DNA of 64,000 nt from an uncultured Chlorobiota bacterium (GCA_947311255.1 CAMZKL010000003.1:59829-123828), one strand, 5' to 3'. Positions 53,339 through 63,702 are shown, numbered from the stretch's first letter. Numbers and translations are program-made. The notes: generated by a model from the letters alone, not told the origin.

Positions 53339-54283
53339 TTATTCTTTCGTTTTTTTATCTTTTCTATACGACCATAAAGTACTGATTGTCAGCCCTGAAA
53401 TTATGTGCCAAATTCCCCAAAGTGCTGCTATGAAGGCTGCTCCTCCATATCCGTCAGGGAAAATTTTATTATTAAAAATTAATACTAGTGCAATTCCAGA
53501 GTTTTGAATTCCGGTTTCAATAGTTATTGTTTTTCTGTTTTTTAAACCAAGTTTTAAAAGACCTGCTATGCTAAAACCTGTAGTTAAAGCCAATAAATTA
53601 TGAATAAAAACAATTGGTAACAATAGCCAAACGTGTTTTGAAAAATGTTCGTAATTTGCAGCAATAGCAGCAATAACAAAGATTAGAAAAACTAGAAAGG
53701 ATATTATTTTTACAGGTTTAAAAATCTTTTTTGTAAGTTTCGGAAATTTGTCTTGAAACCACAGGCCAATAATTAAAGGTAATCCCATCAATAAAGTAAT
53801 TGTTTTTAAAACTTCAATAAAAGGAATATGAATTGGGTTTTGCAATGGTAAAGAGTCTAAATATAAATTCCCCCATAATGTAAAAGTAAGAGGAGTCATT
53901 ATTATTGAAGCTAAATCTGAAACAGCAGTAAGACTAACAGAAAGTGCAACATTTCCTTTTGCAAGAGATGTCATAAAATTTGAAACATTTCCTCCGGGGC
54001 AAGCTGCAACCAAAAGCATTCCAAGAGAGATTGATACTGGCAGTTTTAAAGAAACTACCAATAAGAAAGTCATTGCGGGCATTAAAACAAACTGGGAAAT
54101 TAAACCGGTAATAATTGCTTTTGGACTTTTTGCAATATTTTGAAAATTTTCTCTTTTTATTCCTAAGGCAACTCCAAACATAATGAATGCAATAGTAATA
54201 TTCATTATCATCAGACCGGTTTCATTGAAATTTAGAGTTATTCCGTCAAGTGGTTTTAAAAGCTTATTGTAATTTTCAAACAT
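53339..54283 (-). CDS. Bile acid:sodium symporter (BASS) family transporter
   Basis: The 314-residue membrane protein has about ten helices in two inverted repeats. The family motifs are LLVAACPGGNVSNFMTSLAK (unwound helix with the sodium site) and ITIETGIQNSGIALVLIF. Despite the name, bacterial members carry varied organic anions such as pantoate, pyruvate or steroids, and the substrate here is unknown. It follows recX by 44 bases on the same strand, possibly as the last gene of the ubiD - zupT - recX row. Confidence 0.9.
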   Translation of the reverse strand: MFENYNKLLKPLDGITLNFNETGLMIMNITIAFIMFGVALGIKRENFQNIAKSPKAIITGLISQFVLMPAMTFLLVVSLKLPVSISLGMLLVAACPGGNVSNFMTSLAKGNVALSVSLTAVSDLASIIMTPLTFTLWGNLYLDSLPLQNPIHIPFIEVLKTITLLMGLPLIIGLWFQDKFPKLTKKIFKPVKIISFLVFLIFVIAAIAANYEHFSKHVWLLLPIVFIHNLLALTTGFSIAGLLKLGLKNRKTITIETGIQNSGIALVLIFNNKIFPDGYGGAAFIAALWGIWHIISGLTISTLWSYRKDKKTKE

Positions 54284-54327
54284 AGTTTTGGATTAGTTAT
54301 TCTCAAAAGCGAATATAAAAGTTTTTT

Positions 54328-54789
54328 TTAATTCTCAATTATTTTCATAATAATATCGGGCTCAAAACCTCTGCTCGAAGCAAACTGTATGAGCTTGGCT
54401 TTTAACTTATAAGGGTTGGTTTCTTGTAAACTTTTTTCTTTTTTACTTATAACATTTTTTAACATTTCTAAATAATTTTGGTTGTTTATTTTATTTAATG
54501 CTCCATTTATTAATTTCTCAGGTATTTTTTTTTGAAAAAGCATTGTCTTTATTTTTATTTTTCCCCATTTGTTATATTTAAATTTATCATTTACATAGAA
54601 TTTTACATATCTTTCTTCATCAATATACTTGTTTTTCTCAAGATATTCAATTATTTTTTCGTGTTCAAATGGGTTTGCTTTCCAATCATATAATTTTTTT
54701 TGAATATCAAATTTGCATTTTTCGGACTTGCTGCAAAGGAACATTGCTTTATTTAAGGCTTTTTTGTATTTTATGTATTTTTGTTCCAT
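54328..54789 (-). CDS. recX: RecX-family regulator of RecA
   Basis: The 153-residue all-helical protein has the RecX three-helix repeats: ALNKAMFLCSKSEKCKFDIQ, YLEKNKYIDEERYVKFYVND and WGKIKIKTMLFQKKIPEKLI. It ends KLIQFASSRGFEPDIIMKI, typical of the last repeat. RecX binds RecA filaments and limits recombination. recA is not adjacent. It lies 15 bases downstream of zupT. Confidence 0.85.
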   Translation of the reverse strand: MEQKYIKYKKALNKAMFLCSKSEKCKFDIQKKLYDWKANPFEHEKIIEYLEKNKYIDEERYVKFYVNDKFKYNKWGKIKIKTMLFQKKIPEKLINGALNKINNQNYLEMLKNVISKKEKSLQETNPYKLKAKLIQFASSRGFEPDIIMKIIEN

Positions 54790-54804
54790 AGTTTAAAAAA
54801 AACA

Positions 54805-55620
54805 TTACATAAATAAAATTAAACTTATTGCCATTACCATCATACCTGCAACCAATCCATATATTGCAGAGTGAGTTTCTCCATATTCTCTCGCAGTTGG
54901 AAGCAACTCATCCAATGAAATAAAAACCATAATACCTGCAACTGAGGCAAATAAAAGTCCGAAAACTGTATCATTAAGATATGGCATTAAAATTAAAAAT
55001 CCAATAATTGCCCCAACAGGCTCAGCCAAACCAGACAAGAAAGAGTAGAAGAATGCTTTTTTCTTACTTCCTGTTGCATAATACAGAGGTATTGAAACTG
55101 CTATTCCTTCTGGAATATTATGAATGGCAATGGCAACAGCAATGGCAACACCTAATTTTGGATCAGAAATTGCAGCTGTAAAAGTTGCCAATCCTTCCGG
55201 GAAATTATGAATAGCAATAGCTACTGCAGATAAAACCCCCATTTTCAAAAGTTTTTTTCTTTTTGCTGCTTCAACTTCCGTTTCAAGGTTTTCAATTTTA
55301 TGTACTTCATGTGGATTATCAAATTCCGGAATTAATTTATCTATTATTGCAATTAATAATATTCCTCCAAAAAAACCTGCTATTGTGTACCAGTTACCCA
55401 TTTTTTCACCATGTACACCAACAAGGGCATCTTGTGCTTTTGAAAATATTTCAACCATTGAAACATAAATCATAACTCCTGCAGAAAAACCTAAGGATAC
55501 AGATAAAAAACGGGTATTAGTTTTTTTAGTAAAGAATGCTAATGCACTTCCTATTCCAGTGGATAAACCGGCAAAAAGGGTAAGTAAAAATGCTTGTATT
55601 ATTATTTCTGTTGTAATCAT
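54805..55620 (-). CDS. zupT: ZIP-family zinc transporter
   Basis: The 271-residue protein has about eight helices and the two metal-site motifs of Zup[21 protein letters not shown] and [20 protein letters not shown], in helices 4 and 5. The variable loop (about 95-125) is short and mixed-charge rather than His-rich. It brings zinc and perhaps other divalent metals into the cytosol. It lies 9 bases downstream of the ubiD-family gene and 15 bases upstream of recX. Confidence 0.93.
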   Translation of the reverse strand: MITTEIIIQAFLLTLFAGLSTGIGSALAFFTKKTNTRFLSVSLGFSAGVMIYVSMVEIFSKAQDALVGVHGEKMGNWYTIAGFFGGILLIAIIDKLIPEFDNPHEVHKIENLETEVEAAKRKKLLKMGVLSAVAIAIHNFPEGLATFTAAISDPKLGVAIAVAIAIHNIPEGIAVSIPLYYATGSKKKAFFYSFLSGLAEPVGAIIGFLILMPYLNDTVFGLLFASVAGIMVFISLDELLPTAREYGETHSAIYGLVAGMMVMAISLILFM

Positions 55621-55629
55621 TTGTATTTT

Positions 55630-57528
55630 TTATTCAACAATAGCTGTCTTGCTCATTATCAAAGATTTATATTTAACAGAAGGAGATGGTATAAACTCTC
55701 CTATTCCATATTCATTCCATTTTTTATCAACTAAATTAATAGTATCTTCATCAGAAGTTACAATATCGGGCCAGTCTCTTTTGAAATTATCAATGTCTGC
55801 ACGTTTTCTTGTACCATCAATAATAAGGTGTGAAACTTCATTTTCATTTTCAGGAATTATTATCGTACAATCTCTCATTGGTTCAATATTCCCGGCAAAA
55901 ATCCAAGTTGTTTGTTCAATGTCAAAAACATCAACAGGATAATCAACAAAGATTAAAAATTTTACTTTGTTAATTCCTTGTTCTTTAACAAGTTGTTTTG
56001 CTAAGTTTTCAACATGATGTTTTTTATTTTTTTCAAAAGAAATAAATAAAAATGATATGTCTTTTCTTAAAAGTTCGTCATTAATTTCTTTAATCTCAGG
56101 ATATTTTTGTTTTAAATTTATAATATCAAGTTCTATATTTTTAAGATTTATTTTCAATTTTTCATGATACGATTTTTCTTCCTCATATTTTTCTGTTGCA
56201 TCAATTCCCATTTTACTTCCAAATGCAAATTTTGATGAAGAATGGTCAAGAATATCTAAAGGTCCTTTTATAAATACAACATCATCTTTGGGCTCAGTAT
56301 TTTGAGACACTACTTTGGCAAGTTGTTCATAATCTGCTATTTGCACATCAGAATTAAATACTGCAAGCATTTTATTAAACATCATAGCACCAGCTCCCCA
56401 AAGAGAGCTCATAACTTTTTGAGCTTGCCCCGAATAGCTTTTTTCTATACTTACCAAAGTTAAATTATGAGCAACTCCTGCATCCGGTATGTTCATATCC
56501 GAAATTTCCGGCAATATTACTAACTTTATTGGTGCAAGAAAGATACGTTCAGTAGCACGTGCTATATACGCATCTTCCATAGGAGGTATTCCAACAACAG
56601 TTGCAGGATATATTGCATTTTTTTTGTGAGTTACACAAGTTACATGAAATTTTGGATACCAATCTGCCAAAGAGAAAAATCCGGTATGGTCGCCAAAAGG
56701 TCCTTCCCAAATTAATTCTTCTTTCGGATCTATATAACCTTCAATAATAATATCTGCATCAGCAGGAACTTCTATGTTTTGGGTAATTGCTTTTACCATT
56801 TTTACTTTTTGCTTCCGCAAGAAACCTGCAAGCATATACTCGTCAATATTATCCGGCAAAGGTGCTGTTGCAGAATATGTAAGAGAAGGGTGTCCGCCTA
56901 AAGCAACAGCAACAGGCATTAGTTTTCCAAGTTTTTTATATTCGTTATAATGTCTTGCTCCAACTTTGTGTTTGTGCCAGTGCATTCCGGTTAGGTTTTT
57001 TTCAAAAACTTGCAAACGATACATTCCAACATTCCGAATATCTGTAATAGGGTCTTTTGTAATAACTTGCGGGAATGTAATAAATTTTCCTCCATCTCTA
57101 TTCCACGTTTTTAGAACCGGCAAAATTGATAAGTCAATATTTTTATGTACTACTTCTTGGGATTTTCCTTTTCCTGATATTGTTTTTGGCATATACGAAG
57201 AAATTGATGCAAGTTCGGGTAACATTCTTAATTTATCAAGCAATCCTTTCTTTGGAGAGGTCATAGTTTTAAAAAGGCTTTCTATTTCTTGTGCAATTTC
57301 ATTAAAATTATTAACATTAAGTGCAATTTGCATTCTTTTTTCAGATCCAAGGGCGTTTATTAAAACAGGAAAATCTGTTCCATTATTTTCAAATAGCAAT
57401 GCTTTTCCTCCTCCTTTTTGTTTCGACATTCGGTCTGCAATTTCCGCAATTTCAAGCTCTGTATTCACTAAAACTTTAATTCTTTTTAGTTCTCCTGCCT
57501 GTTCTAATTTATTTATAAATGTTTCCAT
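55630..57528 (-). CDS. UbiD-family decarboxylase (menaquinone-type, prenylated-FMN dependent)
   Basis: At 632 residues the protein is longer than E. coli UbiD (497) and fits the longer menaquinone-biosynthesis decarboxylase group found in Bacteroidota. Family blocks include MYRLQVFEKNLTGMHWHKHK, EGPFGDHTGFFSLADWYPKF and TERIFLAPIKLVILPEISDM. UbiD enzymes need prenylated FMN made by UbiX, which is not in the window. The likely reaction is decarboxylation of an aromatic acid during quinone synthesis, but the substrate is inferred. It opens a tight row with zupT and recX. Confidence 0.88.
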   Translation of the reverse strand: METFINKLEQAGELKRIKVLVNTELEIAEIADRMSKQKGGGKALLFENNGTDFPVLINALGSEKRMQIALNVNNFNEIAQEIESLFKTMTSPKKGLLDKLRMLPELASISSYMPKTISGKGKSQEVVHKNIDLSILPVLKTWNRDGGKFITFPQVITKDPITDIRNVGMYRLQVFEKNLTGMHWHKHKVGARHYNEYKKLGKLMPVAVALGGHPSLTYSATAPLPDNIDEYMLAGFLRKQKVKMVKAITQNIEVPADADIIIEGYIDPKEELIWEGPFGDHTGFFSLADWYPKFHVTCVTHKKNAIYPATVVGIPPMEDAYIARATERIFLAPIKLVILPEISDMNIPDAGVAHNLTLVSIEKSYSGQAQKVMSSLWGAGAMMFNKMLAVFNSDVQIADYEQLAKVVSQNTEPKDDVVFIKGPLDILDHSSSKFAFGSKMGIDATEKYEEEKSYHEKLKINLKNIELDIINLKQKYPEIKEINDELLRKDISFLFISFEKNKKHHVENLAKQLVKEQGINKVKFLIFVDYPVDVFDIEQTTWIFAGNIEPMRDCTIIIPENENEVSHLIIDGTRKRADIDNFKRDWPDIVTSDEDTINLVDKKWNEYGIGEFIPSPSVKYKSLIMSKTAIVE

Positions 57529-57705
57529 AGTATTTGTTTATTTGTACAAATTTATTGTCCTAAAAAGACGAGTTCGTGCTTATCCTTATAGTCATAAATA
57601 TAAAATAACTATCAGAATACAACCTTATTATTTGGCTGTATATTAATAACTTAACTCTTACACATGTCAGTAAATGCTGTTGTAACCCAACTTTTTTTTC
57701 GAACT

Positions 57706-59436
57706 CTAATTTGTTTGAGAAAAATAATCAACATTAATTTTGTCTGAATTATAAAGATAAATTATATTTTCATTTGTTTCTTGTTTATAAAGTAAAATAC
57801 CGTCAGTTTTGAGATATTCGTATTTTTTTGCTTCATAAATTACACCGTCAGATTTTTTCCTTTTTATAGTGTTTCCAAGAAACCATCTTCCTCCCTGTCT
57901 TCCCGATTTTATTGTTTTAATTTTCACATTTTCGTTCAAATTAACAGAAAGAGTTTTTTTATTATAAAAAAAGAAAAGAAGTTGTTTTTCTTTTGTTTGA
58001 ATATTTTCAATTATACAGGCAAAATCTTCTTCTTCATCTTTGTCAAAATAGCCGAAAGCAATGTAATTTAATTCAAATTTCTTATATTTCTCAACAAAAA
58101 GCTTCCAATTTGTTGATTTATTATCAAAATACCTATTTTCCACGTAAAATTCTCGCAATGCTCTTTTATAGTTTGAAGGAATAATCTTTCCAGCTGCACT
58201 GTTTCCAAAAATCATATTTATTTGATAATAAATGTGTGAAACTTCAATGTTTTCTTCATAAACATAACCTACTTCATTTCTTAAACTTCTTACTTTGTAC
58301 CAAGGTTTTTTTATTATTCCATCCTCTGGTTTTTTAATTATTCTTACTGTTTCTCCATAATTTAAAGTCTCAATTTTATTTGCTCCAATACTGTCAGTTT
58401 CAAGAAGTTCTGTATTATTTCCTATTATATGTCTTTCATCTTTTTTTGAAAGAAAATAAAGTCCTGCAACAATAATAGCTGTAAATGTTATTGCAGCCAT
58501 CAACATTACCATGTTTTGCCAGAACTCATTTCCAAGAACGGGTTTTTTTATACTTATCTCTGCTGCATCAAGAATCTTAGTTTGAAGCGAAATAGTGGCT
58601 GTTTTGCTTCTTTTTGTTTGTGAGCTAAGTAGAGAAATGCTGAACTCTTCGCAAGACTGAAACCTTTTAAGTGGTTGATTTTGAGTTGCGTGGCTGATAA
58701 CATCTCTCATCTTATCTGAAACTCCCGTGTAAAACCTATGAGGGTCTGGAAATGGTTGAGTAACAATTTTATTGTAAATTTCATATTCGCTCAAATTTTT
58801 ATCATAAGGATATTGCCCGGTTAAAATATAAAAAAGTGTTGCTCCAATTGAATAAATATCTGTTCTTCTGTCAAGGACTTTTCCTTTTACTTGTTGCGGA
58901 CTCATAAAAATTGTTGTTCCTAATTTTGCTCCGCCTTGTGTAACTAATGCCTGATTTTTAACTAATTGTTTTGCAATTCCAAGGTCTATTAATTTAACTT
59001 CATTATTTGAAGTTATCATAATATTCGAAGGCTTTATATCCCTGTGTATCATATTCTTATCGTGCATATGCCCAACGGCATTAAGAATCTGGACTATTAT
59101 TTTTACTGCTTTTGTTTCAGGCATTGGCCCTGATACTAGATCAACGTATGAGTCTAATGTTTGACCTTTTACATATTCTGTAATAATGAATGTTCCTAAA
59201 TCATTTTTTACATAATCGAACAAACTAATAATATTTGGATGGTTAAGTTTTGCAAGAAGTTTTGCTTCATTAATAAATCTTTTTTTATACTGTGGGTTCT
59301 TTTCTAAAATTGGGTTTAACATTTTTATTGCAACTCTTCTTTTAAGCACTTTATGTATGCCTAAATAAACAGTTGACATTCCTCCTTGGTCAATAATTTC
59401 ATCAATTTGATAATCGTTTATGTATTTTCCGACCAT
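57706..59436 (-). CDS. Serine/threonine protein kinase with membrane segment and SH3-like domain
   Basis: The 576-residue protein has a Hanks-type kinase domain (about 8-270). Its glycine loop is IDQGGMSTVYLG. The catalytic residues are K38 (VAIKML), D133 (HRDIKPSN) and D151 (in DLG instead of DFG). A juxtamembrane part and one membrane helix (about 311-331, MVMLMAAITFTAIIVAGLYF) follow. An extracytoplasmic SH3b-like domain (about 355-400, TLNYGETVRIIKKPEDG then WYKVRSLRNEVGYVYEENIE) and a C-terminal domain of unknown fold finish the protein. The SH3b part may sense the cell wall. The gene overlaps functionally with the PP2C phosphatase just upstream, 2 bases away. Confidence 0.92.
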   Translation of the reverse strand: MVGKYINDYQIDEIIDQGGMSTVYLGIHKVLKRRVAIKMLNPILEKNPQYKKRFINEAKLLAKLNHPNIISLFDYVKNDLGTFIITEYVKGQTLDSYVDLVSGPMPETKAVKIIVQILNAVGHMHDKNMIHRDIKPSNIMITSNNEVKLIDLGIAKQLVKNQALVTQGGAKLGTTIFMSPQQVKGKVLDRRTDIYSIGATLFYILTGQYPYDKNLSEYEIYNKIVTQPFPDPHRFYTGVSDKMRDVISHATQNQPLKRFQSCEEFSISLLSSQTKRSKTATISLQTKILDAAEISIKKPVLGNEFWQNMVMLMAAITFTAIIVAGLYFLSKKDERHIIGNNTELLETDSIGANKIETLNYGETVRIIKKPEDGIIKKPWYKVRSLRNEVGYVYEENIEVSHIYYQINMIFGNSAAGKIIPSNYKRALREFYVENRYFDNKSTNWKLFVEKYKKFELNYIAFGYFDKDEEEDFACIIENIQTKEKQLLFFFYNKKTLSVNLNENVKIKTIKSGRQGGRWFLGNTIKRKKSDGVIYEAKKYEYLKTDGILLYKQETNENIIYLYNSDKINVDYFSQTN

Positions 59437-59438
59437 TT

Positions 59439-60710
59439 TTAAGTTTTCTTTTTTGAGTTCTTACGGTTTATTGATTTTGGTATAATTATTTTTTCTCCCG
59501 GGCTAAAGTAAAGCTCATTTTTATTATTTACAATTAGAATATTAATCATATCATCAGAATTTTTATTATAAATATCAGGATAAGACTTTATAAATTTTCC
59601 AACTTTATGAATATAAACAGCTTTAACAGGTATATAATATTTTATAAAACTTGCTTTTTTTATCAAACCGGAAGAATATCCTATTTCACTGTTTAACAGT
59701 CCGAAATTTTGGAACAATTTATTAGCATCTTTGTTTTCAAACATAAAAATATTAATTAAAGTGTCTTTTGGGTTTGATTTCAAAATAAGCAAACTTGTTT
59801 TGGTGCTTTTAGATTTAAATAAATTTACTTTTGTATAATCTTTTGTTGCAAAATATAGTATTATCCCAGTAATTAATAATAAACAAAAAAAGAATAAAAT
59901 TTGAATATTTTTTTTTGATTTTTTTTTAGTTTCAAAATGCGTATTTGTTTCTTTGCCTGTGTTATAAAAGTTTATTATTTGAACTGTAACATTATCATTT
60001 GCTTCTCTTTTTAGCACTTTGCCTATCAATTTCTTTACTTTTTCTTCTGTGTTATTATCTTTTAAAAGAACATTTAGTATCTCTTTGTCTGTTAACTCTC
60101 CTGTTAAACCATCAGAGCATAACAAAAGGATATCATCATTTGCAGGGCTTATAAAATCATTACAAATATCAGCATCAACAGTTTGTTTTATTCCTATAGC
60201 TTTTGTTATTTCATTTCGTCTGATATGCGTTCTTGCTTCTTCTTTTGTAATTATCTTTTGATTAACCAAATTCATAACATGAGAATGGTCTGTTGTAAGT
60301 GGAAATAATTTTTTGCCGGTTTGATAATAAATCCTACTATCTCCAACATGAGCATAATATATCTTATTTTCTCTAACAAGAGCCAAAACGATTGTTGTTC
60401 CGGGCTTTATCTTTGGATTCTTAGTTTGGAAATATTCGTATACTAATTTATTTGCAAATTTAATAGCTTCTGATATTAACTTCTTAGGTTTTGCCTCCCA
60501 TTCTTTGCTCACAAAATTTTTGATATGTTTTATGGTTAATTCAGCAGCTTCTTTTCCCCCCTTAACACCTCCCATTCCATCGCATAAAATAAAAAATATT
60601 CCATTTATTGTTTCAATTTTGATAAAAGCATCTTCATTTTCTTTTCTAACATTTCCTTTATGTGAAATGCCAAAATAATTGAAGTTTTTTAACTCTTGTG
60701 TTTTTATCAT
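59439..60710 (-). CDS. PP2C-family protein phosphatase with membrane segment and LysM-like tail
   Basis: The 423-residue protein starts with a PP2C domain (about 10-245). Metal-binding motifs are NVRKENEDAF, FILCDGMGGVKGG (D44), YYAHVGDSRIYY and LLLCSDGLTGELTD. A basic stretch and one membrane helix (about 270-290, ILFFFCLLLITGIILYF) follow. The C-terminus ends in a LysM-like segment (about 365-412, YIHKVGKFIKSYPDIYNKNS then YFSPGEKIIIP). With the adjacent kinase it forms a reversible phosphorylation pair, both anchored in the inner membrane with extracytoplasmic wall-binding-like domains. The LysM call is by pattern and moderately certain. Confidence 0.9.
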   Translation of the reverse strand: MIKTQELKNFNYFGISHKGNVRKENEDAFIKIETINGIFFILCDGMGGVKGGKEAAELTIKHIKNFVSKEWEAKPKKLISEAIKFANKLVYEYFQTKNPKIKPGTTIVLALVRENKIYYAHVGDSRIYYQTGKKLFPLTTDHSHVMNLVNQKIITKEEARTHIRRNEITKAIGIKQTVDADICNDFISPANDDILLLCSDGLTGELTDKEILNVLLKDNNTEEKVKKLIGKVLKREANDNVTVQIINFYNTGKETNTHFETKKKSKKNIQILFFFCLLLITGIILYFATKDYTKVNLFKSKSTKTSLLILKSNPKDTLINIFMFENKDANKLFQNFGLLNSEIGYSSGLIKKASFIKYYIPVKAVYIHKVGKFIKSYPDIYNKNSDDMINILIVNNKNELYFSPGEKIIIPKSINRKNSKKKT

Positions 60711-60808
60711 TTTTTATTGAATCTTTGAGATGTAAAATTAATCAAAATCTTTTAGTTTTTTACTTTAAATGAAAAATTAACATCCTAAACCTAAACCCGT
60801 TTTATGAA

Positions 60809-60839
60809 TTTGTATAATAATTGTAAAAAACTACCTTTG
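60809..60839 (+). promoter_or_regulatory. Promoter of the flippase gene
   Basis: TTTG (60809-60812) and TACCTTTG (60832-60839) are exactly 19 bases apart. The TTG start of the flippase lies 22 bases downstream of the -7 element, which supports that start. Confidence 0.7.
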
Positions 60840-60861
60840 TAATCACACTAATTATAGAAAT

Positions 60862-62130
60862 TTGTTCAAGTTTTCACTTAAAAATATTATAAAAAAAGAT
60901 TTTTTTAAAAATGTTTTAACTTTAATGTCGGGTACAGCAATTGCTCAAACAATTAGTTTAATTTCAATCCCTATTTTAACAAGACTTTTTACACCAGACG
61001 AGTTTGGTGTTTTTGCTGTATATTTTGGAATAAGTTCTCTTCTTGCATCAATATCCGGGGGGAGGTACGAATTAGCCATAATGCTTCCAAAAAAAGACTT
61101 AAATTCATACCAAATCTTAATTATCAGCTTCTGGCTTGTAATTCTCACTTCTATTTTAAGTCTAATTTTTTTATTTATATTTTTTAAGCCAATAGCAACA
61201 TTATTAGAGATTCAATCTTATAAATATTTTATATTCCTTATACCAATAACAGTTTTTTTGTTAGGAACCTACAACATCCTTAGTCAATGGCTTAGTAGGT
61301 TTAAAAAGTTTAAAGATATTGCTATTTCTAATGTTTCAAAAAATAGCACAGCAGTTTCATCTAAAATAGCTGCTGGTCTAATATCGCTAAATGTTTTCGG
61401 ATTAGTAATTGGAGAAATTATTGGTCAATTTTTCTCAATCTTAGTTTTGTTTTTAAGAAATAAAAAAAATGCTTCTTTAAAAAAATACAAAATCAATAAA
61501 CAAATTTTAAAACAAGAAATGAAAGAAAATAGAAATTTTCCTTTTTTTTCAATGCCTATGGCCTTTCTTAATTCAATATCTGTTAATATTCTAATATATA
61601 TTCTTACAATTATTTTTAACACAACAATTGTTGGCTTATATACACAAGCAAATAAGGTAATTAATTACCCTTTAAATTTTATAACATCTTCTTTCGCTTC
61701 TGTTTTTTATCAAAAAATAACAAAAACAGGTCGTAAATCGAAGCTCTACCTATATTCATATCTTTTTTCTTTCTTTACTGCATTAGTTATTTTATTACCT
61801 GTGGTTTTTTGGGGAGAAGAGCTATTTAGTTTTGTGTTAGGAAAAAAATGGGCATTTTCAGGTAATATAGCCAAACTTATCATTCCTATTGCGGTATTTG
61901 GTTTTGCAACAAGGAATGTAAGCTCTGTTTTTTCTTTATTAAAAAAGCAAGAAATAACATTAATTTGGCAAATAATATTTCTTACTTTTGCTCTTTTAAT
62001 TTTTTATAATTTCAAAACTGAAAGTTTAGAAAAAATATTATTATATTTCTCTATTTTCGGTTCTATAATGTATTTTATTTTAGCAATTATAGGCTATATG
62101 CTTTTACAAAAAAATAAAAATATTATTTAG
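60862..62130 (+). CDS. Polysaccharide flippase / Wzx-type membrane protein
   Basis: The 422-residue protein begins with TTG; the next ATG (60925) would remove the first amphipathic segment typical of the family. About twelve membrane helices are predicted. The N-terminus LTLMSGTAIAQTISLISIPI, then LTRLFTPDEFGVFAVYFGIS, is diagnostic of MOP-type oligosaccharide exporters that move lipid-linked sugar units across the inner membrane. The gene stands without glycosyltransferases, so the other polysaccharide genes must be elsewhere. It is divergent from the phosphatase gene. Confidence 0.9.
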   Translation: MFKFSLKNIIKKDFFKNVLTLMSGTAIAQTISLISIPILTRLFTPDEFGVFAVYFGISSLLASISGGRYELAIMLPKKDLNSYQILIISFWLVILTSILSLIFLFIFFKPIATLLEIQSYKYFIFLIPITVFLLGTYNILSQWLSRFKKFKDIAISNVSKNSTAVSSKIAAGLISLNVFGLVIGEIIGQFFSILVLFLRNKKNASLKKYKINKQILKQEMKENRNFPFFSMPMAFLNSISVNILIYILTIIFNTTIVGLYTQANKVINYPLNFITSSFASVFYQKITKTGRKSKLYLYSYLFSFFTALVILLPVVFWGEELFSFVLGKKWAFSGNIAKLIIPIAVFGFATRNVSSVFSLLKKQEITLIWQIIFLTFALLIFYNFKTESLEKILLYFSIFGSIMYFILAIIGYMLLQKNKNII

Positions 62131-62217
62131 ATAAAGTTGCTAATAAAATAATTAATCGAAACAAATAAAATAAATTCTTAAAATTTCAACTTCATAAAAT
62201 GTATTTATAAAAAAACA

Positions 62218-63693
62218 ATGGAAACATTAATACCAATAATATCATTAATCATAGGTTTCATAACAGCTTGGCTATTTTTTCATTTCTTACTAAAAAATAA
62301 TACTGTAAAAAAATCAGACTTTAACTTTCTGCAAAAAGAAAAAGAAATCTCGGATTTTAAAAATGAAACATTGCTTTCCGAAAAACAAAAGTTAGGAGAT
62401 GAGCTTGACAATAACAAACAAGACATTTTAAACCTGCGAGAAGATTTATCAGACATAAAAACTTCGCAGGCAAAAAAAAGCACCATAATTGAAAACCAAG
62501 AAAAAGAAATTCAAGAACTTAAAATTGACATTTCTAATTATCTTAATGAAATTGAAAAACTGAAAGAAAAAAATAGTAAGTCTGAATCTGAAAAGGTTGG
62601 ATTAGCAGAAAGAAATTTAAATCTTCAAGACAAACTTCAAACTCAAAAAGAAGAGGTTGAAAACATAGGCAAAAAATTCAGCAATGAGTTTAAAGTCCTA
62701 GCAAACAGCATATTGGAAGAAAAAAGCAAAAAATTTACAGAACAGAATAAAGAAAACTTAAAAGTACTTTTGGATCCTTTAGGAGAGAATTTAAAAGAAT
62801 TTAAAAAGAAAGTTGAAGAAACTTATGATAAAGAGTCTAAACAACGTTTTTCATTAGAAACCAAGATTAAAGATTTAGTTGACTTGAACCATAAAATAAG
62901 TGAAGAAGCTAAAAACCTTACAAATGCTTTAAAAGGTTCTGCAAAAACACAGGGAGACTGGGGTGAAATGATTTTAGAATCAATCCTAGAAAATTCCGGT
63001 TTGGAAAAAGGACGTGAATTTTTTGTGCAAGAATTTTTAAGAGACGATGTAGGAAATACCATAAAAGGAAAAGACGGAAGAAAACTACAGCCCGATGTTT
63101 TGATAAAATATCCTGACGGAAGAAATGTTATTATTGATTCAAAAGTTAGTTTGGTTGCTTATGAAAGATATGTTTCCGCAGAAAATGATGAACAAAGAAA
63201 CCATGAATTAAAATTGCATATTACATCAATAAAAGCTCACATAGATGGTTTAAGTGCGAAAAATTATGACAATTATTCAAAATCATTGGATTTTGTTATG
63301 TTATTTATGCCAATAGAACCTGCATATTTGTTAGCAATTAAAAATGATAATGCTTTATGGCATTATGCTTACAAGAAAAAAATATTGTTAATTAGCCCAA
63401 CAAACCTAATTGCAGCACTAAAATTAGTTGCTGATCTTTGGAAAAGAGAACATCAAAATAGGCACGCTTTTGAAATTGCAGAAAGAGGAGGATTACTATA
63501 CGATAAATTTGTAAGTTTTATTGAAAGCCTTGAAGATGTTGGCAAAAGCATTAACAAAGCAAATGCTGGTTATGAAACTGCAATGAAACAATTAAAAGAC
63601 GGAAAGGGAAACATAATTGGACAAGTTGAAAAACTTAAAGAACTAGGTGTAAAAGCTCAAAAATCAATTCCCTCGAAATTATTGGAGGATTAA
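62218..63693 (+). CDS. rmuC: DNA recombination protein RmuC
   Basis: The 491-residue protein has an N-terminal membrane anchor (about 3-24) and a long coiled coil (about 35-160). The RmuC nuclease-like domain (about 170-470) contains GDWGEMILESILENSGLEKG, DGRKLQPDVLIKYPDGRNVI and IDSKVSLVAYERY, whose Asp/Lys pattern resembles PD-(D/E)xK enzymes. RmuC limits inverted-repeat rearrangement and SOS-independent recombination in E. coli. That is a notable link to the many palindromes in this window, but only as context. Confidence 0.95.
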   Translation: METLIPIISLIIGFITAWLFFHFLLKNNTVKKSDFNFLQKEKEISDFKNETLLSEKQKLGDELDNNKQDILNLREDLSDIKTSQAKKSTIIENQEKEIQELKIDISNYLNEIEKLKEKNSKSESEKVGLAERNLNLQDKLQTQKEEVENIGKKFSNEFKVLANSILEEKSKKFTEQNKENLKVLLDPLGENLKEFKKKVEETYDKESKQRFSLETKIKDLVDLNHKISEEAKNLTNALKGSAKTQGDWGEMILESILENSGLEKGREFFVQEFLRDDVGNTIKGKDGRKLQPDVLIKYPDGRNVIIDSKVSLVAYERYVSAENDEQRNHELKLHITSIKAHIDGLSAKNYDNYSKSLDFVMLFMPIEPAYLLAIKNDNALWHYAYKKKILLISPTNLIAALKLVADLWKREHQNRHAFEIAERGGLLYDKFVSFIESLEDVGKSINKANAGYETAMKQLKDGKGNIIGQVEKLKELGVKAQKSIPSKLLED

Positions 63694-63702
63694 AATCTTA
63701 GG

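Noticed and set aside
56966..57646. A 226-codon plus-strand frame opposite the UbiD-family gene
   Set aside because: It is antisense to conserved UbiD sequence and resembles no protein. The Cys/Ser/Phe-rich composition is a shadow of AT-rich coding sequence.
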